Assembly: GCF_028372415.1 (NCBI RefSeq)
Contig: NC_092878.1
Location: forward strand, 139,520,804 to 139,584,803
From: Notamacropus eugenii
Lineage: Eukaryota; Chordata; Mammalia; Diprotodontia; Macropodidae
Direction of reading: 5' to 3'
Length of the DNA: 64,000 nucleotides
Shown piece after piece: positions 1 to 11,269 of this stretch. The notes below the pieces were generated by a model. That model was not told the DNA's origin. It worked only from the letters and a program-made list of their open reading frames with translations, and did no database searches. The first letter of the stretch is position 1; every line of letters starts with the position of its first letter. A program made the position numbers and the translations under genes.

Positions 1-490
1 ACAAAAAACTGATCTGGAAAATAGATCTAGGAGAGACAATTTAAAAATTATGTGAATATCTGAAAGGCATGATCAAAAAAGAGCCTAGACATTGTCTTTC
101 ATGAAATTATCAAGAAAAACTGCCCTGATATTCTAGAACTGGAAGGTAAAATAAATATTGAAGCAATCTACTGATCACCTCCTGAAAGAAATCTAAAAAG
201 GCAAAACTCCTAGGAATATTGCAGGCAAATTTCAGAATTCCCAGTTCAAAGAGAAAATATTGCAAGCAGCCAGAAAGAATCAATTCGAGTATTGTGGAAA
301 TACAATCAGGATAACACAAGATCTAGCAACTTCTACATTAAGGGATTGAAGGGCTTGGAAAATGATATTCCAGAAATCAAAGGAACTAGGATTAAAACCA
401 CGAATCACCTAGCCAGGAAAACTGAGTATAATACTTCAGGGGAAAAACGGTCATTCAATGAAATAGAGGACTTTCAAGCATACTTGATGT
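1..490 (+). mobile_element. HAL1/L1 ORF1 3' fragment, cut by window start
   Basis: This is the distal half of an L1-type ORF1 (RNA-binding chaperone of the retrotransposon particle). It aligns by eye almost base for base with 21430-21920, and with the antisense copy at 38950-39480. The RRM-like region comes first, then the C-terminal domain around 290-490. The frame is broken: the piece read at 292-492 is shifted relative to the frame that gives the usual C-terminal domain (compare 38951-39142 on the other strand). The 5' part lies outside the window, and homology stops near 490 without a 3' UTR or A-tail. A dead fragment. Confidence 0.8.
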
Positions 491-756
491 AAGAAATTCT
501 GGAATTTTGCTGATGGTTGCAATCAGAGTTTTTACCCTTTAGTTTCTGGAAACATCAGTCTTGCCTTTCTTGAAGACAGAGAACTGCTCATCTCTAGGAG
601 TATTCTTCTCGTGACTCTTCTTTAATCCATCATTGCTCAGAGATTAAAAATAATAGCTCTGACATCACATCCCTGCTGTTATTATTTTATTTTAAGCAGC
701 TTTTCTTATTTCTGGAGCTATAAACCATCAAAAAAGCATCATACTGTCTCGAGAAA
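491..756. other. Unassigned intergenic DNA
   Basis: AT-rich sequence with no recognisable repeat and no credible ORF. Confidence 0.5.
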
Positions 757-950
757 GGGGGTCACGCAATGTGTAGAGTACTGACTTTGGAGTTTAGAAG
801 ATCTGGATTCGACTCCTAACTGTTAGGGCGATGTGAACCCCTGTAAGTAACTGAACTTCTCAGTTCTCCAGAAGACTTTCTGAAGGTGGTGGGCTGCATT
901 GGCAGGGGCAAATGTTCTCTATACCAATGAAGACATAAATACAGTCTTCT
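757..950 (+). mobile_element. tRNA-derived marsupial SINE (WSINE/MIR-like), diverged
   Basis: The head (757-815) has the tRNA-like layout seen in marsupial SINEs: a 'gtgtagagtactg' A-box-like start and a 'ggattcgactcc' B-box-like stretch. The body has the CORE-like phrase around 'gtaagtaactgaacttctcag', and the tail ends in 'tataccaatgaagaca'. The same tail type recurs as a small piece at 2820-2905. The family name is tentative; that it is a SINE is much more certain. Confidence 0.6.
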
Positions 951-1934
951 TACAAGTCATATGTACTCTCTTAGTATCTCCGTACTTATGATGGACTTAA
1001 TATATTCATTTTCCACTATATTATATTTCAGCCATTCCAGTACTTGAAAAGTCTTATTATGACTTTATAAGAAAGAATATGCACATGCTCACCCACTACC
1101 AAATCATAAATACCATCCTGCAACTCCACAAACATTTATTAAATGCATAACAGTCACCATTCTATGTACTGGGGACACACAGAAAAATATGATACAGACC
1201 CTGATCTGGAGAAGTTAATAGTAAAAAAGGAAGATATATCCCAAACTCTGAAGACAGAAAATCTGTGATCTTTAGTCTTTTTCTTTTCATCATGTTGTTT
1301 CATTGGATCTGAAACTCACTGACATTGAACTATTTATGAATGATATCTTCTTAAAATATGACTTCTCCAGAGGGATTTGAGCTTTAATTGGGATGAAAAC
1401 TTCAAACTGAAATCATTCAGTTCATGTGGTGTAATGTCATGCATCAGGGGTGAGGAGATGGCTATTTGGGAATAAGGGGACTTCACTAGAAATTCTTATT
1501 ACCTGGTTCTCTGAACTCTTTTGTTTTGACCTTCCCTGGCTACGTATTCAGTGAGAGCCTATCACTTACAATATTTTTGGCATAAGGTCCAAGTTCAGAA
1601 CATTGGGTGGCTCTTTGCTTACTCTGTACGTAGAGAAAGACCCTACCATCATGAGGATGGGCAGGGAGAACATCCTTGGAGAATCTTATTAAAAACCTCA
1701 CCCCTTTGTCAGTAGAGCAATCACTGCAAGTCCCTCCACAGCATATTTATCTCTCACTCTTGGTTGATGCTAGTATTTCTTCCATTCCCCAAGGCATTCC
1801 TGTAGTAAGTCATTTTATATCTCTTTGATGGGTATATGTATAGGATGTTGACTGAATGGCCTCTATAATCCCTTTTAGCTCTTAATTGATGATTGCAAAA
1901 CTCTATTAACTCCCTATTTGGTGTAAAAAAAGGT
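951..1934. other. Mostly unassigned; old repeat relic at 1125-1215
   Basis: Positions 1125-1215 resemble an ancient mammalian-wide repeat phrase ('...ctatgtactggggacacac...'), also seen in weaker form at 15690-15785, 26995-27122 and 56940-57010. I cannot name its family. The rest shows no ORF or repeat I can support. Confidence 0.4.
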
Positions 1935-2815
1935 TTAGGAAACCAGAAAGCATTTCAGTAGCAAAAAAACAAAAACAAGAATAACTTCAGATCAGTACCA
2001 CACATGATCTAGCATAAGTTCAAAAATGGATCCATAATTTTAATATGAAGTCTTAAACTACCCAAAATTCCAAGACAATTGGATCAGCCATCTTTTATAT
2101 TTATTACTATGAGAGAGCTTATAAACAACCAAAGGACATTATAAAGGATAAAATAGATGTCAATTGCAGATATTTGAAAGGTCAATGTAAGCAGACAAGT
2201 ATAAAAGACCAAGAATTGTTCTATCATTGATAAAGTATCCAAGGATATAAACAAATAGTTGCCATAAGAATTTGAAACTATTATCCTTCTTATGAATGGT
2301 TGCTTCAAATCAGTAATAATTACAGAAATATAAACTAAAGACCACTGAGGTTTCATATCACACTGACCAAATTTGCAAGAATAACAAAATATGAGGTGGT
2401 TGCACAAATATGAGCACATTAATTCATTGTTGGTGGAGTCATAAATTAAATCATTCATTTTACAAAGCAATTTGTAACTAAGAAAGTAATGAAAATGTCC
2501 ATACCCATTGTCCCAGAGATTCCACTGATAGACAAATAACCCACAAAAATAAAAGACACACTCTAAAAAGTTTAATATACACCAAAATATTCACAGAAAT
2601 ACATTTGGTGGTAGCAAAGAACTGGAAACTAACACACACACACATATACATCTATCTATATCTACATCTGTTTGTCTCTCTATTTATCTCTCTATATAAA
2701 CACACACATATACATATGTGCATGTATGTATACTCATAGATTAGAGGATGACTAAAGATATATGTGGTTCATGAATGTCATAGAATTTAACATTATAAAC
2801 AGTAATGAATTCATT
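1935..2815 (+). mobile_element. L1 ORF2 C-terminal fragment, old
   Basis: Broken coding sequence resembling the C-terminal part of L1 ORF2 (after the reverse transcriptase) and the start of the 3' region. Phrases match the other L1 copies here, including the stretch around 2390-2640 that ends in the 'gcaaagaactggaaac' motif also seen near 31340. The sense frame holds many stops. A CA/TA-rich microsatellite (2631-2740) has grown inside it. Confidence 0.6.
2631..2740. repeat. Compound (CA)n/(TA)n/(TCTA)n microsatellite
   Basis: Starts with a short pure CA run, then mixed TCTA, TCTC and TACA units. It lies inside the L1 fragment. Confidence 0.85.
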
Positions 2816-2819
2816 TGTA

Positions 2820-2905
2820 GTGAATTTCTTCATCTGGGAGTTGCTTCATCAATGTAATCCCAGGTCTTGGAACTAACTTTATGCCAATAGGTAGAAAAAG
2901 AATGA
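2820..2905 (+). mobile_element. SINE tail fragment, same type as 757-950
   Basis: The phrase 'cttcatctgggagttgctt' and the following 'aatgtaatcccaggtc' match the 3' body of the marsupial SINE type at 757-950. No tRNA-like head is present. Confidence 0.4.
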
Positions 2906-3437
2906 TGAAAAAACATAAACTACTCTGTCTGAGGTGACTGATATCAGTAATATAATGTAGTGAAGACAGGTCTGCTCATTTCGTACTTTGCTTCTTTTTT
3001 CTGCTAAGAAGAACCGTCGTTGTACTGGAAAAGATGACAGGAATAAATATAGGGATACTAACTCACCATGACCAGTTTAAGGTACCTGTTCTAAAATGAA
3101 CTACATCATCAGGTACTGAAAGTACTGGCGGATGTGATTGCTTAGTCACTGTTAGAAATCTTGAATAGACCATGGAGAATTAGAAAAGTACCATTGGATT
3201 AGAGGATAGATAATCTGTTGTTTGTTTGTTTGCTTTTTTTTGGTGGGAGGGGGTGAACTTGCCGCCAATAAAATGTCAGTTAGTGAGTTTGACTTTAATA
3301 CTTGACAGAATTCTAAAATGTATTATGGAAGAGATAGTTAGTGAACATTTGGAGGGAGGGATCTATGATCACAAAGCTGGTGTGGCTTAATCAGGTATAG
3401 GTCACACATAAATAGTCTAGTTTCCTTTTCTGATTAG
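2906..3437. other. Unassigned
   Basis: No repeat or ORF I can support. A G-rich tract with T runs lies at 3215-3255. Confidence 0.5.
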
Positions 3438-3960
3438 ATGACTGTACTGGCAGATATGGAATATGCATCAACATAACTTATCTCAATGTCTGACAGAATC
3501 TCTCATATTATTCTTGTTGATATGACATAAAGATCAAATCTAAATGACAGCACAATCAGGTGTACTTCAAACTATTTGAATGGGTTGGCCCAAAGAACAT
3601 TCATTAATTGTCATATGTAAACATAAAAGGAGCTCTCTAGAGGAGATCTTCAGGGGTCTCAGTTTGGTCCTGTACTGTTTCAACATTTTAAAAATCTATA
3701 AGCTGAATCAAAGAATCAATGGGATGCTTATCAAATTGTAGATTTTCCCAAATTAGCTTCACTAGAACAACATGGTGGGAAACATGGTTAGCCAGTAGTA
3801 GGTCTTAAAACACCGAAGGTAGTGGATTTCAAGCTCAATGGGAGTCAAAAGTGTGTTAGAGCATCCAAAAAAGCTAGTGGAATCTTTAACTAGCTTACAA
3901 GAAGCATAGCTTTCTGAACTGGGAGTTGATAATCATGCTATTATTGGAGCCACACTTTAT
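3438..3960 (+). mobile_element. L3/CR1-type LINE, reverse-transcriptase region fragment
   Basis: Decayed CR1-clade coding sequence. Around 3640-3700 the sense reading resembles the CR1/L3 'GxVLxxxLFNIFINDL' block (here a remnant like VLYCFNILKIY). Around 3820-3910 the phrase 'caagctcaatgggagtcaaa' followed by 'aaaaaagctagtggaatc' is characteristic of mammalian L3/CR1 copies. No open frame survives. Confidence 0.65.
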
Positions 3961-4074
3961 GCCTTAGTAGCATAATAGTACTTGCAAGAACGTGGGTTCC
4001 AATGACATAACCTCTAAGTACCCAGAACCACCTGCACACCACAATGAGCACAAAAGTAAGACTGTTGATGTTTA

Positions 4075-4400
4075 TTTTATATAAAGCTTGAATGTTCTTC
4101 TTTACAACTTCTACACATTGCTTTTAGTTCTACAAACTGAGTCCAAGGAGGTCAAATGACATCACTCCTTGATGCTTCTACAACTTTGTTTCCCTTAAGT
4201 CTTCATTTTTCCAGGTTAAATACTCCCAGTAACTTCAGATGATCATCCTATGACATGGTTTTAAAACTTTCAACATCCTTGTTACTCTCCTGTCAATCCT
4301 TCCCAGCTGAGTAACCTCCATCCTAAAAAGGGCATTTATAACTAAAGGCAATGCCCAACATTTAGTCTCACCAGCATGATTATCAACTACGAATTGTGTC
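4075..4400 (-). mobile_element. L3/CR1-type LINE 3' fragment, antisense
   Basis: On the minus strand this resembles the end of CR1/L3 ORF2 and its 3' region. Landmarks on the plus strand are 'ccaggttaaatactcccagt' at about 4212 and 'gttactctcctgtcaatcc' at about 4281. It corresponds to sequence lying downstream of the 3438-3960 piece in a CR1/L3 element, so the two pieces face each other tail to tail. Confidence 0.65.
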
Positions 4401-5724
4401 TATCTTGAGTAATGCTGCATGGCATAGCTTATAGCTTCATTGAAATACACATGACAAAGCAAAGGCAAGATATATAAGTAAACCAAATTACAGGATGAAA
4501 ATAGAAAAAAAATAATTACAAATGAATTGGAAAAGATTTACTAGAAAGAAATCAGCCAGCTTTTTTCTCCATCAACAATAGTGGAATCATTGATAACACT
4601 TTGACCACACCATCACAGGACCTAAAGCACTCGTAGAACAGAGAGAAAAATGATGCTGAAGAGAAGAAAGATGAGAAAAGTAATCATAAATAGATGAGAG
4701 GCATGCTAGAACTGATGCAATTGTTCAACTAACATGCAAGATATTTGAAAGTGAAGGAACAGAGGATACCAAAGGCATGGAAAATATCTAGAACTCAATG
4801 CTTTTAAAAAGTGACTAAGGGGATTTCCAAAACTGCTGACCTATATATCTTCTCTCTTATTTATGCAAAATCTTTATTTGAATGGAAAGCATCCTCAGTA
4901 AAAGGAATTCAAAGAGAAAAAGCAATAATACAAGCAATATATTCAACTACAGACCACATCTATATAATCTACAATTAACTAAAAAAGTGTAGAGAATATA
5001 AGATCCCATTGTGCTTAAAGTTTCTTTATTATGAGAAAGCATTTGATCATTTGTAAACAACTAAACAAAACACTCCTGTACAGTCTTTCTTGAAATAAGG
5101 TACCTTAGGGTCATCGACTTGTAACTGGGAGAGTGGCTGTCTGTGCCCATATCTCCCCAATGGGGTGGAGCTCTTAAATTTTGCTTCCTGGGAACTATTT
5201 GGTGTGGAGCCTTCTTCTTTGTTTCAGTCTATTTCAATCCTCACCCAGTGCTTTCTTCATCATCAGGAAAATAGAAGATGACAACACCAGAGATATGCAG
5301 CCTTTTTTCAGTGAACCCTATCTATGGTTAAAAAATATATCATTCTGTATTTGTTGAGTTTTGTATTTCCCTAAAGGACAGTCTTGTTACTCTCCCTATA
5401 TGACTCCTGGTTGGCCAAATAGTTTCTAATAGAAAAATGGAGAAAAAAGAGAAATGGAGAAGAAATGAGATTTGGATTTTGACTGGCGAACAGAAGCCCT
5501 AAAGAGTCACAGAAATATGGCAAATAGCCAACATTCCAACAACTCCCTTGATTACCACTCACTGCACTACACAGTCTAATAAGAGTGACTTCTGGGGTGA
5601 GATTATTCTCTCCCCACTTGACTTGAGATGCCATCTTATTCTTGGATTGGTTGCAGCATCCCCAAGTCTTGTATATTCTATCATCTGTACTACTTCCCCA
5701 ACTGCTATTATATTGCTTTCTCAG
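4401..5724. other. Unassigned 1.3 kb
   Basis: No element recognised with confidence. The part 5100-5720 is less AT-rich and continues into the direct repeat at 5725-5920; it could be the body of a decayed LTR element, but no retroviral protein motif is visible. Confidence 0.35.
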
Positions 5725-5920
5725 ATTAATATTTTACCCATTATTTATGATTACCTTTTCTTTAATAAGGGTTTTGTGGGAGGGAAACCAAACTGGCTGA
5801 GATTGAGCCAACTGTAACCCTCACAATCAGGTGGACTCCTGTCCTACTCCCCTAGAATGCCCAAAACACATGTCTTTTACCTTAAGCCCTACCTCCATCA
5901 TACACCTCGACTGAAAATAT
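5725..5920 (+). repeat. Direct repeat, left copy (LTR-like?)
   Basis: Repeated in the same orientation at 10411-10607 with good similarity over the whole 196 bp, including 'accaaactggctgagatt' / 'gccaaactggctgagatt' and the shared 'cctacctccatcatacacct'. The pair flanks the RTE LINE. It could be a pair of LTRs or two copies of one interspersed repeat. A short ORF crossing it (5548-5817) has no recognisable domain. Confidence 0.8.
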
Positions 5921-7105
5921 CTGAAGTAAAATAGATAGATTTGATGCCAGCAAAATACAATACTTCTTGATGATACAAGAGTGATTGAGTAATGACCCAG
6001 TCACAGCAGTCCTATTCTCCTCAAAGGGAGAACTTCTGTCTCCCTGAGACATGGGATAGGGCATTCAATATCTATCCAAGAATCACAATTATTGGGCCAG
6101 CTATCATTGGTATAGAATTAATGAAAGTTTAGGCTCCATTAATCATAAAGGAAGCAAATGTAAAACCTACTCTGCTCTTGGGGGTTTTAAAGGGCTATTA
6201 AAATGCAGAATAAATGGTTCATAAAATGCCTGAAATGATATTTTTTTTCTTCTGAATCTAGAGCAGTAGGATTCACTCATATATTATGTGAAACATAGCA
6301 TCTCCTCAGTGCTCACCTCCCTCACTCCAACATGCAAAATGCACAACTATATTAAGCTAAAATTATACTTACAAAAATTGGGAAAAACCCACCTCACTTA
6401 TATAAAAGAAACAGGATTCCAAAATGAAAAGATGGAGAGTGGAGAGAATGAAGAAAGTGGGATAGGAAGACAACATCTTATGTGCCGTTTAGATTTTGCT
6501 GCTGGGGAGTATTCACTGATGTTTGGGATCCATCTCTTCATCTGGTTACTGATGCTGTTGCACTTCAAGGTATATAGTTTCTAACTGTGCTTATATACTC
6601 CACAACAACACTTGTACCCCTACTGAATATTTTCTCAGTCACTTTTCTATTTCTTCTTCTTCTGATGCTGCCCTAGAAAAGAGTGTGCAGCCCCCTTCTC
6701 CCTTCATTTTGCTCTAGTTCAAATCTCTTATTGGCTTCTCAAAATTCCATATTAGTCCCCAAACCTAAAGGTATTTATTTCATCTCCTTAGCTAAAAATG
6801 GGAGGACCACATCTCCCAGGATGCTTTGCCTCTATTCACATTATAACAATGAAATTTCAACAGGTATGCTGCCTGAGTGCTTTGCACTTGACGAGACACA
6901 GCAGAATTAGGGTTTAAAAGAATTTTGATAATGAAAAAGGTTTAAAATCAGGAGATACATGCTTGCCGAAGATATTCGCAATGATGATGGAGAAAATCTA
7001 ATGCAGTGTCCAAGTCAAGGAAGGATTTCTCACAGATGATGAACTTTACCCTGTGCTCCCATTTGTGGGATGCTATGTTGTTTGTATTATTTCCCAAGAA
7101 ATATA
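5921..7105. other. Unassigned; may include the RTE 5' UTR at its end
   Basis: Short ORFs at 6288-6584 and 6683-6910 have no recognisable domain and no codon or context support. The last 100-150 bp probably belong to the RTE element whose endonuclease starts near 7126, but I cannot fix the element's 5' end. Confidence 0.4.
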
Positions 7106-7125
7106 CGAAAACATCTGCAAAGATG

Positions 7126-7880
7126 ATTCCACTCACCATCAGTACATGGAACGTGTGCACGCTAATAGACAACACAAAAAGTTATCGCATCCAAATAGCA
7201 ACCCTGAGTGAAACAAAGTTGGCAAATATAAGCCAGCTTACTGAAGTTGGAGTTGGATACACCTTTTTCCTAGAGTGGGCACAGTGAAGAGGAGCACCAT
7301 GAAACTGGTGTGGGTTTTGCAATCCAAGCTTATCTAATCAGCAAACTGGTATGCCTGCCAAAAGGAATGAATGATAGACTCATGGCAATGCAATTGCCAC
7401 TAGCAAGACAATGCTTTGCCACCATCATCAGTGCCTATGCCACCACCATGATAAACCCTATGAAGACAAAGAAAACTTTTATGAAGACCTAGAGACCTTT
7501 ATCATCAATGTGCCAAAAGAGGACAAGCTTAAAATCCTGCACTATTTTAATGCTAGAGTAGGCTCAAACTACCAGATTTGGAAAGGAGTCCTAGAGAAGA
7601 ATGGAATTGGAAACAGCAACAGCAATGGCCGTTTACTATGGAAGACTCGAGCATCGCACGACCTTCTTATCACCAACACTGTCTTCCATTTACCTAAACT
7701 CAATAAAACTTCATGGATGCACCCTTGCAGCAAACTATGTGATTGCAAGGAGAAGAGAGAGACAAGATGTGAGAGTGACAAAGCAATGTGTGGTGCAGAG
7801 TGCTGCACTGATCATAGACTTAACCTTTCCAAGCCAATTGTTTGCATTCATCAAAGTGCCACCCTCAAGACAAAATGACT
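7126..7880 (+). pseudogene. RTE endonuclease domain, broken
   Basis: Motifs in order across three frames: STWNVCTL (7141-7164, the metal-binding Asn block); LSETKL with the catalytic Glu codon at 7210; a GDFNA equivalent read as HYFNARVG (7540-7563), in which the Gly-Asp pair is replaced by His-Tyr; and DHRL with the catalytic His (7810-7821). A frame change lies near 7290-7420. Loss of the GDFNA Asp would by itself disable nicking. In the family this domain cuts the target DNA to prime reverse transcription. Confidence 0.85.
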
Positions 7881-8220
7881 GCCAGAAGAATTAATGTCAA
7901 CAAATTAGAACTCTTCTCTGAGTGTGAACAGCTTGTTGCTGACTTGGTGGGAAAGTTGAGCCAACACACAGTTGTCAACAGTGGAACAGAAAAGGAGAGG
8001 GCAGCTATCAGAGATCTGGTGTACAGCACTGCATTTGCTCATCTGGGTCAGAGCACTTGCATACACCAAGACTGGTTTGATGAAAATGATGGGGAAATTC
8101 AGAAGTTGTTAAATGAAAAAAAGAGAACTCCAGAGGATTTACCAGCAGGATGGTTCATCCACCTCTAAGAAAGCAGCATTTAATTCCATCAAAAGTAAAG
8201 TACAAGCAAAGCTTTGAGAG

Positions 8221-10060
8221 ATGCAGGATTCCTGGCTCAGTAAGAAGGTAGATGAAATTCAGTTTTATGCTGATAGTGACAATTTAAAGTCCTTTTATGA
8301 TTCTCTGAAAGCTACTTATGAACCAAAAACCTATTGTGCATCACAACTACTCAGTGCTGATGGAGTCACATTGATTAGTGATAAGGACATAATCCTAGAG
8401 AGATGGGCTAAACACTTCCATAGTGTTCTCAACAGACCACCCTCAATCAATGCTGAGGCCATTGACCGTTTACCTCAGGTTGAAGTCAATCCCTTCTTAG
8501 CTGAACTTCCAACTGAAGGGCCATTAGGCTCCTTTCATGCAGCAAATCACCTGGTGCTGATTCTATTCCAGCTGAGATTTACAAGGTAGATGGACCATTG
8601 CTCATACAAAAGCTGACTGAAACTTATATGGCAAGAGGTTATATTGCAAGAGGAGATTATCCCCCACGAGTTCAAGGATGCCTCCCTTGTCCATCTCTGT
8701 AAGGGTAAAGGGAATAGATTGTCTTGTGACAATCGCAGGGGGATCTCTCTCTTAGTCATTGCTGGCAAAGTTCTTACTAGAGTCCTCCTTAACAGGCTGA
8801 TCCTTCACCTTGAAGATGGTCATATACCTGAGAGCTAGTTTGACTTCAGAAAGGGTCAAGGAACAGTTGATATGGTGCTTGCTGCCCAACAACTCTGGGA
8901 GAAATGCCAGGAGCAGAACAGAGGTCTGTACACAATGTTTGTAGATCTGATCAAGGGTTTTGACACTGTCAGTCAAGAAGGCTTATGGAAAATTATGTCA
9001 AAATTTGTTTGCCTGGAGAAGTTCATAAATATTGCATGTCAATTTCATGATAACGTGCTTGCCATGTTCTGCATAATGGACAATGCTCTCATGCCTTCTC
9101 AGTCACCAATGGAGCAAAAAAGAACTGTGTGCTTGCTCCCATGCTTTTTGTGGTATGATGTTTTCAGTCATGTTGGTAAATTCTTTCCATGAGGATGAAC
9201 AAGGCATCAGGGACTACTACCATACTGATGGTAAGTTCTTCAATTTGAAAAGGCTACAAGCCAAGACCAAAGTGGAGGGAGTGTTGGTGCATGGTTTTCT
9301 GTTTGCAGATGATAGTGAACTCAATGCAGCCTCTGAAGCTGAAATGCAAGAAAGTGTGGATCAATTCTCTGCTTCCTGTGCTAGTTTTGACCTAATAATT
9401 AACACCAAGAAAACACAGGTGCTCCATCTGGAACCATTGGTTACAACAAATGGAGAAGTTTTGAATGCTGTGGATAAGTTCACTTACCTTGGTAGTGTAC
9501 TTTCAAGGCATGTACACACTGACAGTGAGGTTGATGCATACATTGTCAGAGCCAGCTCATTGTTTGGGAGGCTCTAAAAACAAGTTTAGGAGAGAAGACT
9601 GACTACAAAACTGAAGGTCTACAGAGTTGTTTGTGCTGACCTTACTATTATATGCTTGTGAAACATCGACGGTCTACCAGTGCCATACCAAGAAATTGAA
9701 TTGCTTCCATTTGAATTCTCTTAGGAAGATTCTGAGGATCACCTGGGAGGATAAGGTACCAGACACTGAAGTTCTTTCTTGAGGTGAACTGCCAAGTATT
9801 AAAACTATACTTCAGAGAGTGCAACTCTGATGGGCTGGCTATGTTCAAACATAAAATATACACTTGGCAAAAAGACTATTTTATGGAAAACTCTCATGGG
9901 ACAGGCAATCACATGGTGGCCAGAAGAAATGATACAAGAACACTTTCAAAGTCTCTCTCAAGAACTTTGGATTTGACTGCGCTACATGGAAGACACTTGC
10001 ACAGGACTGCTCAGCATGGAGTGCCCACATCAGAAAGGGTGCTGTTCTCTTTCAGCAAAG
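8221..10060 (+). pseudogene. RTE reverse transcriptase and C-terminal region, broken
   Basis: The block CDNRRGISLL lies near 8727-8757, an in-frame amber codon interrupts the domain at 8836-8838, the catalytic block FVDLIKGFD is at 8938-8964 (usual form VDLTKAFD), and the FADD polymerase box (usual F/YADD) is at 9302-9313. So the core aspartates survive although the frame does not. Downstream, 9600-10060 keeps pieces of the RTE C-terminal region, including the 'ACET'-like block read near 9650 and a tail rich in basic residues. The family enzyme copies its own RNA into a nicked target. Confidence 0.85.
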
Positions 10061-10202
10061 CAGAGTTGCGATAGCACAAAGTAAATGCAGGATGCGCATA
10101 TTTGGGATAGCCACCTCAAATATTCACACAGACTATCTGTGCCTAACCTGTGGTAGAGCATCCCGAGCTCGTATTACTCTAAACAGCCACAGTTGGGCTG
10201 TG

Positions 10203-10220
10203 AATGTGAAATTTCACATT
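10203..10220. repeat. Perfect 18-bp palindrome in RTE 3' UTR
   Basis: The sequence aatgtgaaatttcacatt equals its own reverse complement. It lies about 50 bp upstream of the element's end, where an RTE RNA must be recognised by its reverse transcriptase. Confidence 0.9.
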
Positions 10221-10410
10221 ATCATGGTGATGTCATTTTGGTCCTCTTCAAAGACGAAGGACAACAACCTCCATTTTCCAAGATACTCTAGTGCCCTCTT
10301 TAACAGATCTATTCACTCAAAGGAATTTAATTTGTCCATGCACCCAGGAAAGATGAAGTGAATAAAGAATCTTTATCACAAAAATTTCAATATTTACTTA
10401 AATGAAAGCT

Positions 10411-10607
10411 AGATATTGCTTTACCAATTATTTATGATTATCTTCTGTATAATAAGGATTTTGTGTGAGGGAAGCCAAACTGGCTGAGATTAAGCTGACT
10501 GTAACCCTTACTATCCAATGGATTCCACTTCGACTCCCACAGAATGACCAAAATTAGTGTCTTTTATCTGAAACCCTACCTCCATCATACACCTAGACTG
10601 AAAAATA
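10411..10607 (+). repeat. Direct repeat, right copy (LTR-like?)
   Basis: Partner of 5725-5920 in the same orientation. Similarity starts at 'ttaccaattatttatgatta' and ends at 'actgaaaa'. See the left copy. Confidence 0.8.
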
Positions 10608-11269
10608 ATATTCTAACAACATTTATATCTGGGGCAGACATTAAGATGGATGATGAACCAAGTCAAAAGTTAAAAGGAAAGAAAAGAGCAGATTAGATGA
10701 TGGAAAAGTTCCTTCACTGATTCCAAATAGCTTGTTAAAATAAAGGCCAATGATTTCAATACCAATATTCTTACCATCGTTGATATATGGCAGTGAAACT
10801 ACTACCTCCAAAGAACTAAATAATATTATTACATAGATATCAGTGGAAAGGTACATGGTAGGAGTGAGTAGAATGCAACATATACCCAATGAGGAATGCT
10901 AAAACAAATCAACAGGATGAAACGATGTCAGGAAGAAATTTTATGAGAAGAAGAGTAGTTGGTGGGACATGAAACAAGAATGAAATATTACTGGCAGGCA
11001 ACCAAAGTACCTCAGTAGTGCCATAAACATCTTGAGAGAAAGAAAGGAAGATTGCTAGCATGTGTAGCGTTCAAGAGAACATACACAAGAATTGGATATT
11101 GTGGATGAACCTGTATGGGTTAAAATTAGCATTATTGAATAAAATTCTCAAATTAATAACAACAACAATAATTGGATAATTTGAATAAAGCAAAACAACC
11201 CAACAATTAACACTTTTCAAAACTGAAATTGTCTACTATGCGGGTAAAGGGTTTCACATCACTAGAAAT
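10608..11269. other. Unassigned
   Basis: No clear element. A stretch near 10770-10800 is faintly like the C-terminal part of an RTE ORF, too weak to annotate. Confidence 0.35.

Larger units (their letters stand above)
7106..10270 (+). mobile_element. RTE-clade non-LTR retrotransposon, nearly complete, inactive
   Basis: About 3.2 kb holding an apurinic-type endonuclease region, a reverse transcriptase region and the RTE 3' end in the right order on one strand. RTE elements usually have one main ORF coding endonuclease plus reverse transcriptase; here that ORF is broken into at least six frames by indels and stops. The 3' end is the short form 'ggtcctcttcaaagacgaag' followed by 'gacaacaacc' (10240-10270), which is also the tail style of the SINE at 50500-50755. 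The type matches the opossum RTE1 group as I recall it; a database alignment would be needed for the subfamily. Direct repeats at 5725 and 10411 lie on either side. Confidence 0.85.

Noticed and set aside
757-820. A functional tRNA gene
   Set aside because: A-box- and B-box-like stretches are present but no cloverleaf can be drawn; it is the head of a tRNA-derived SINE.
2084-2470. 128-codon minus-strand ORF with membrane-like composition
   Set aside because: It is the antisense of an L1 ORF2 remnant; its hydrophobicity comes from AT-rich codons.
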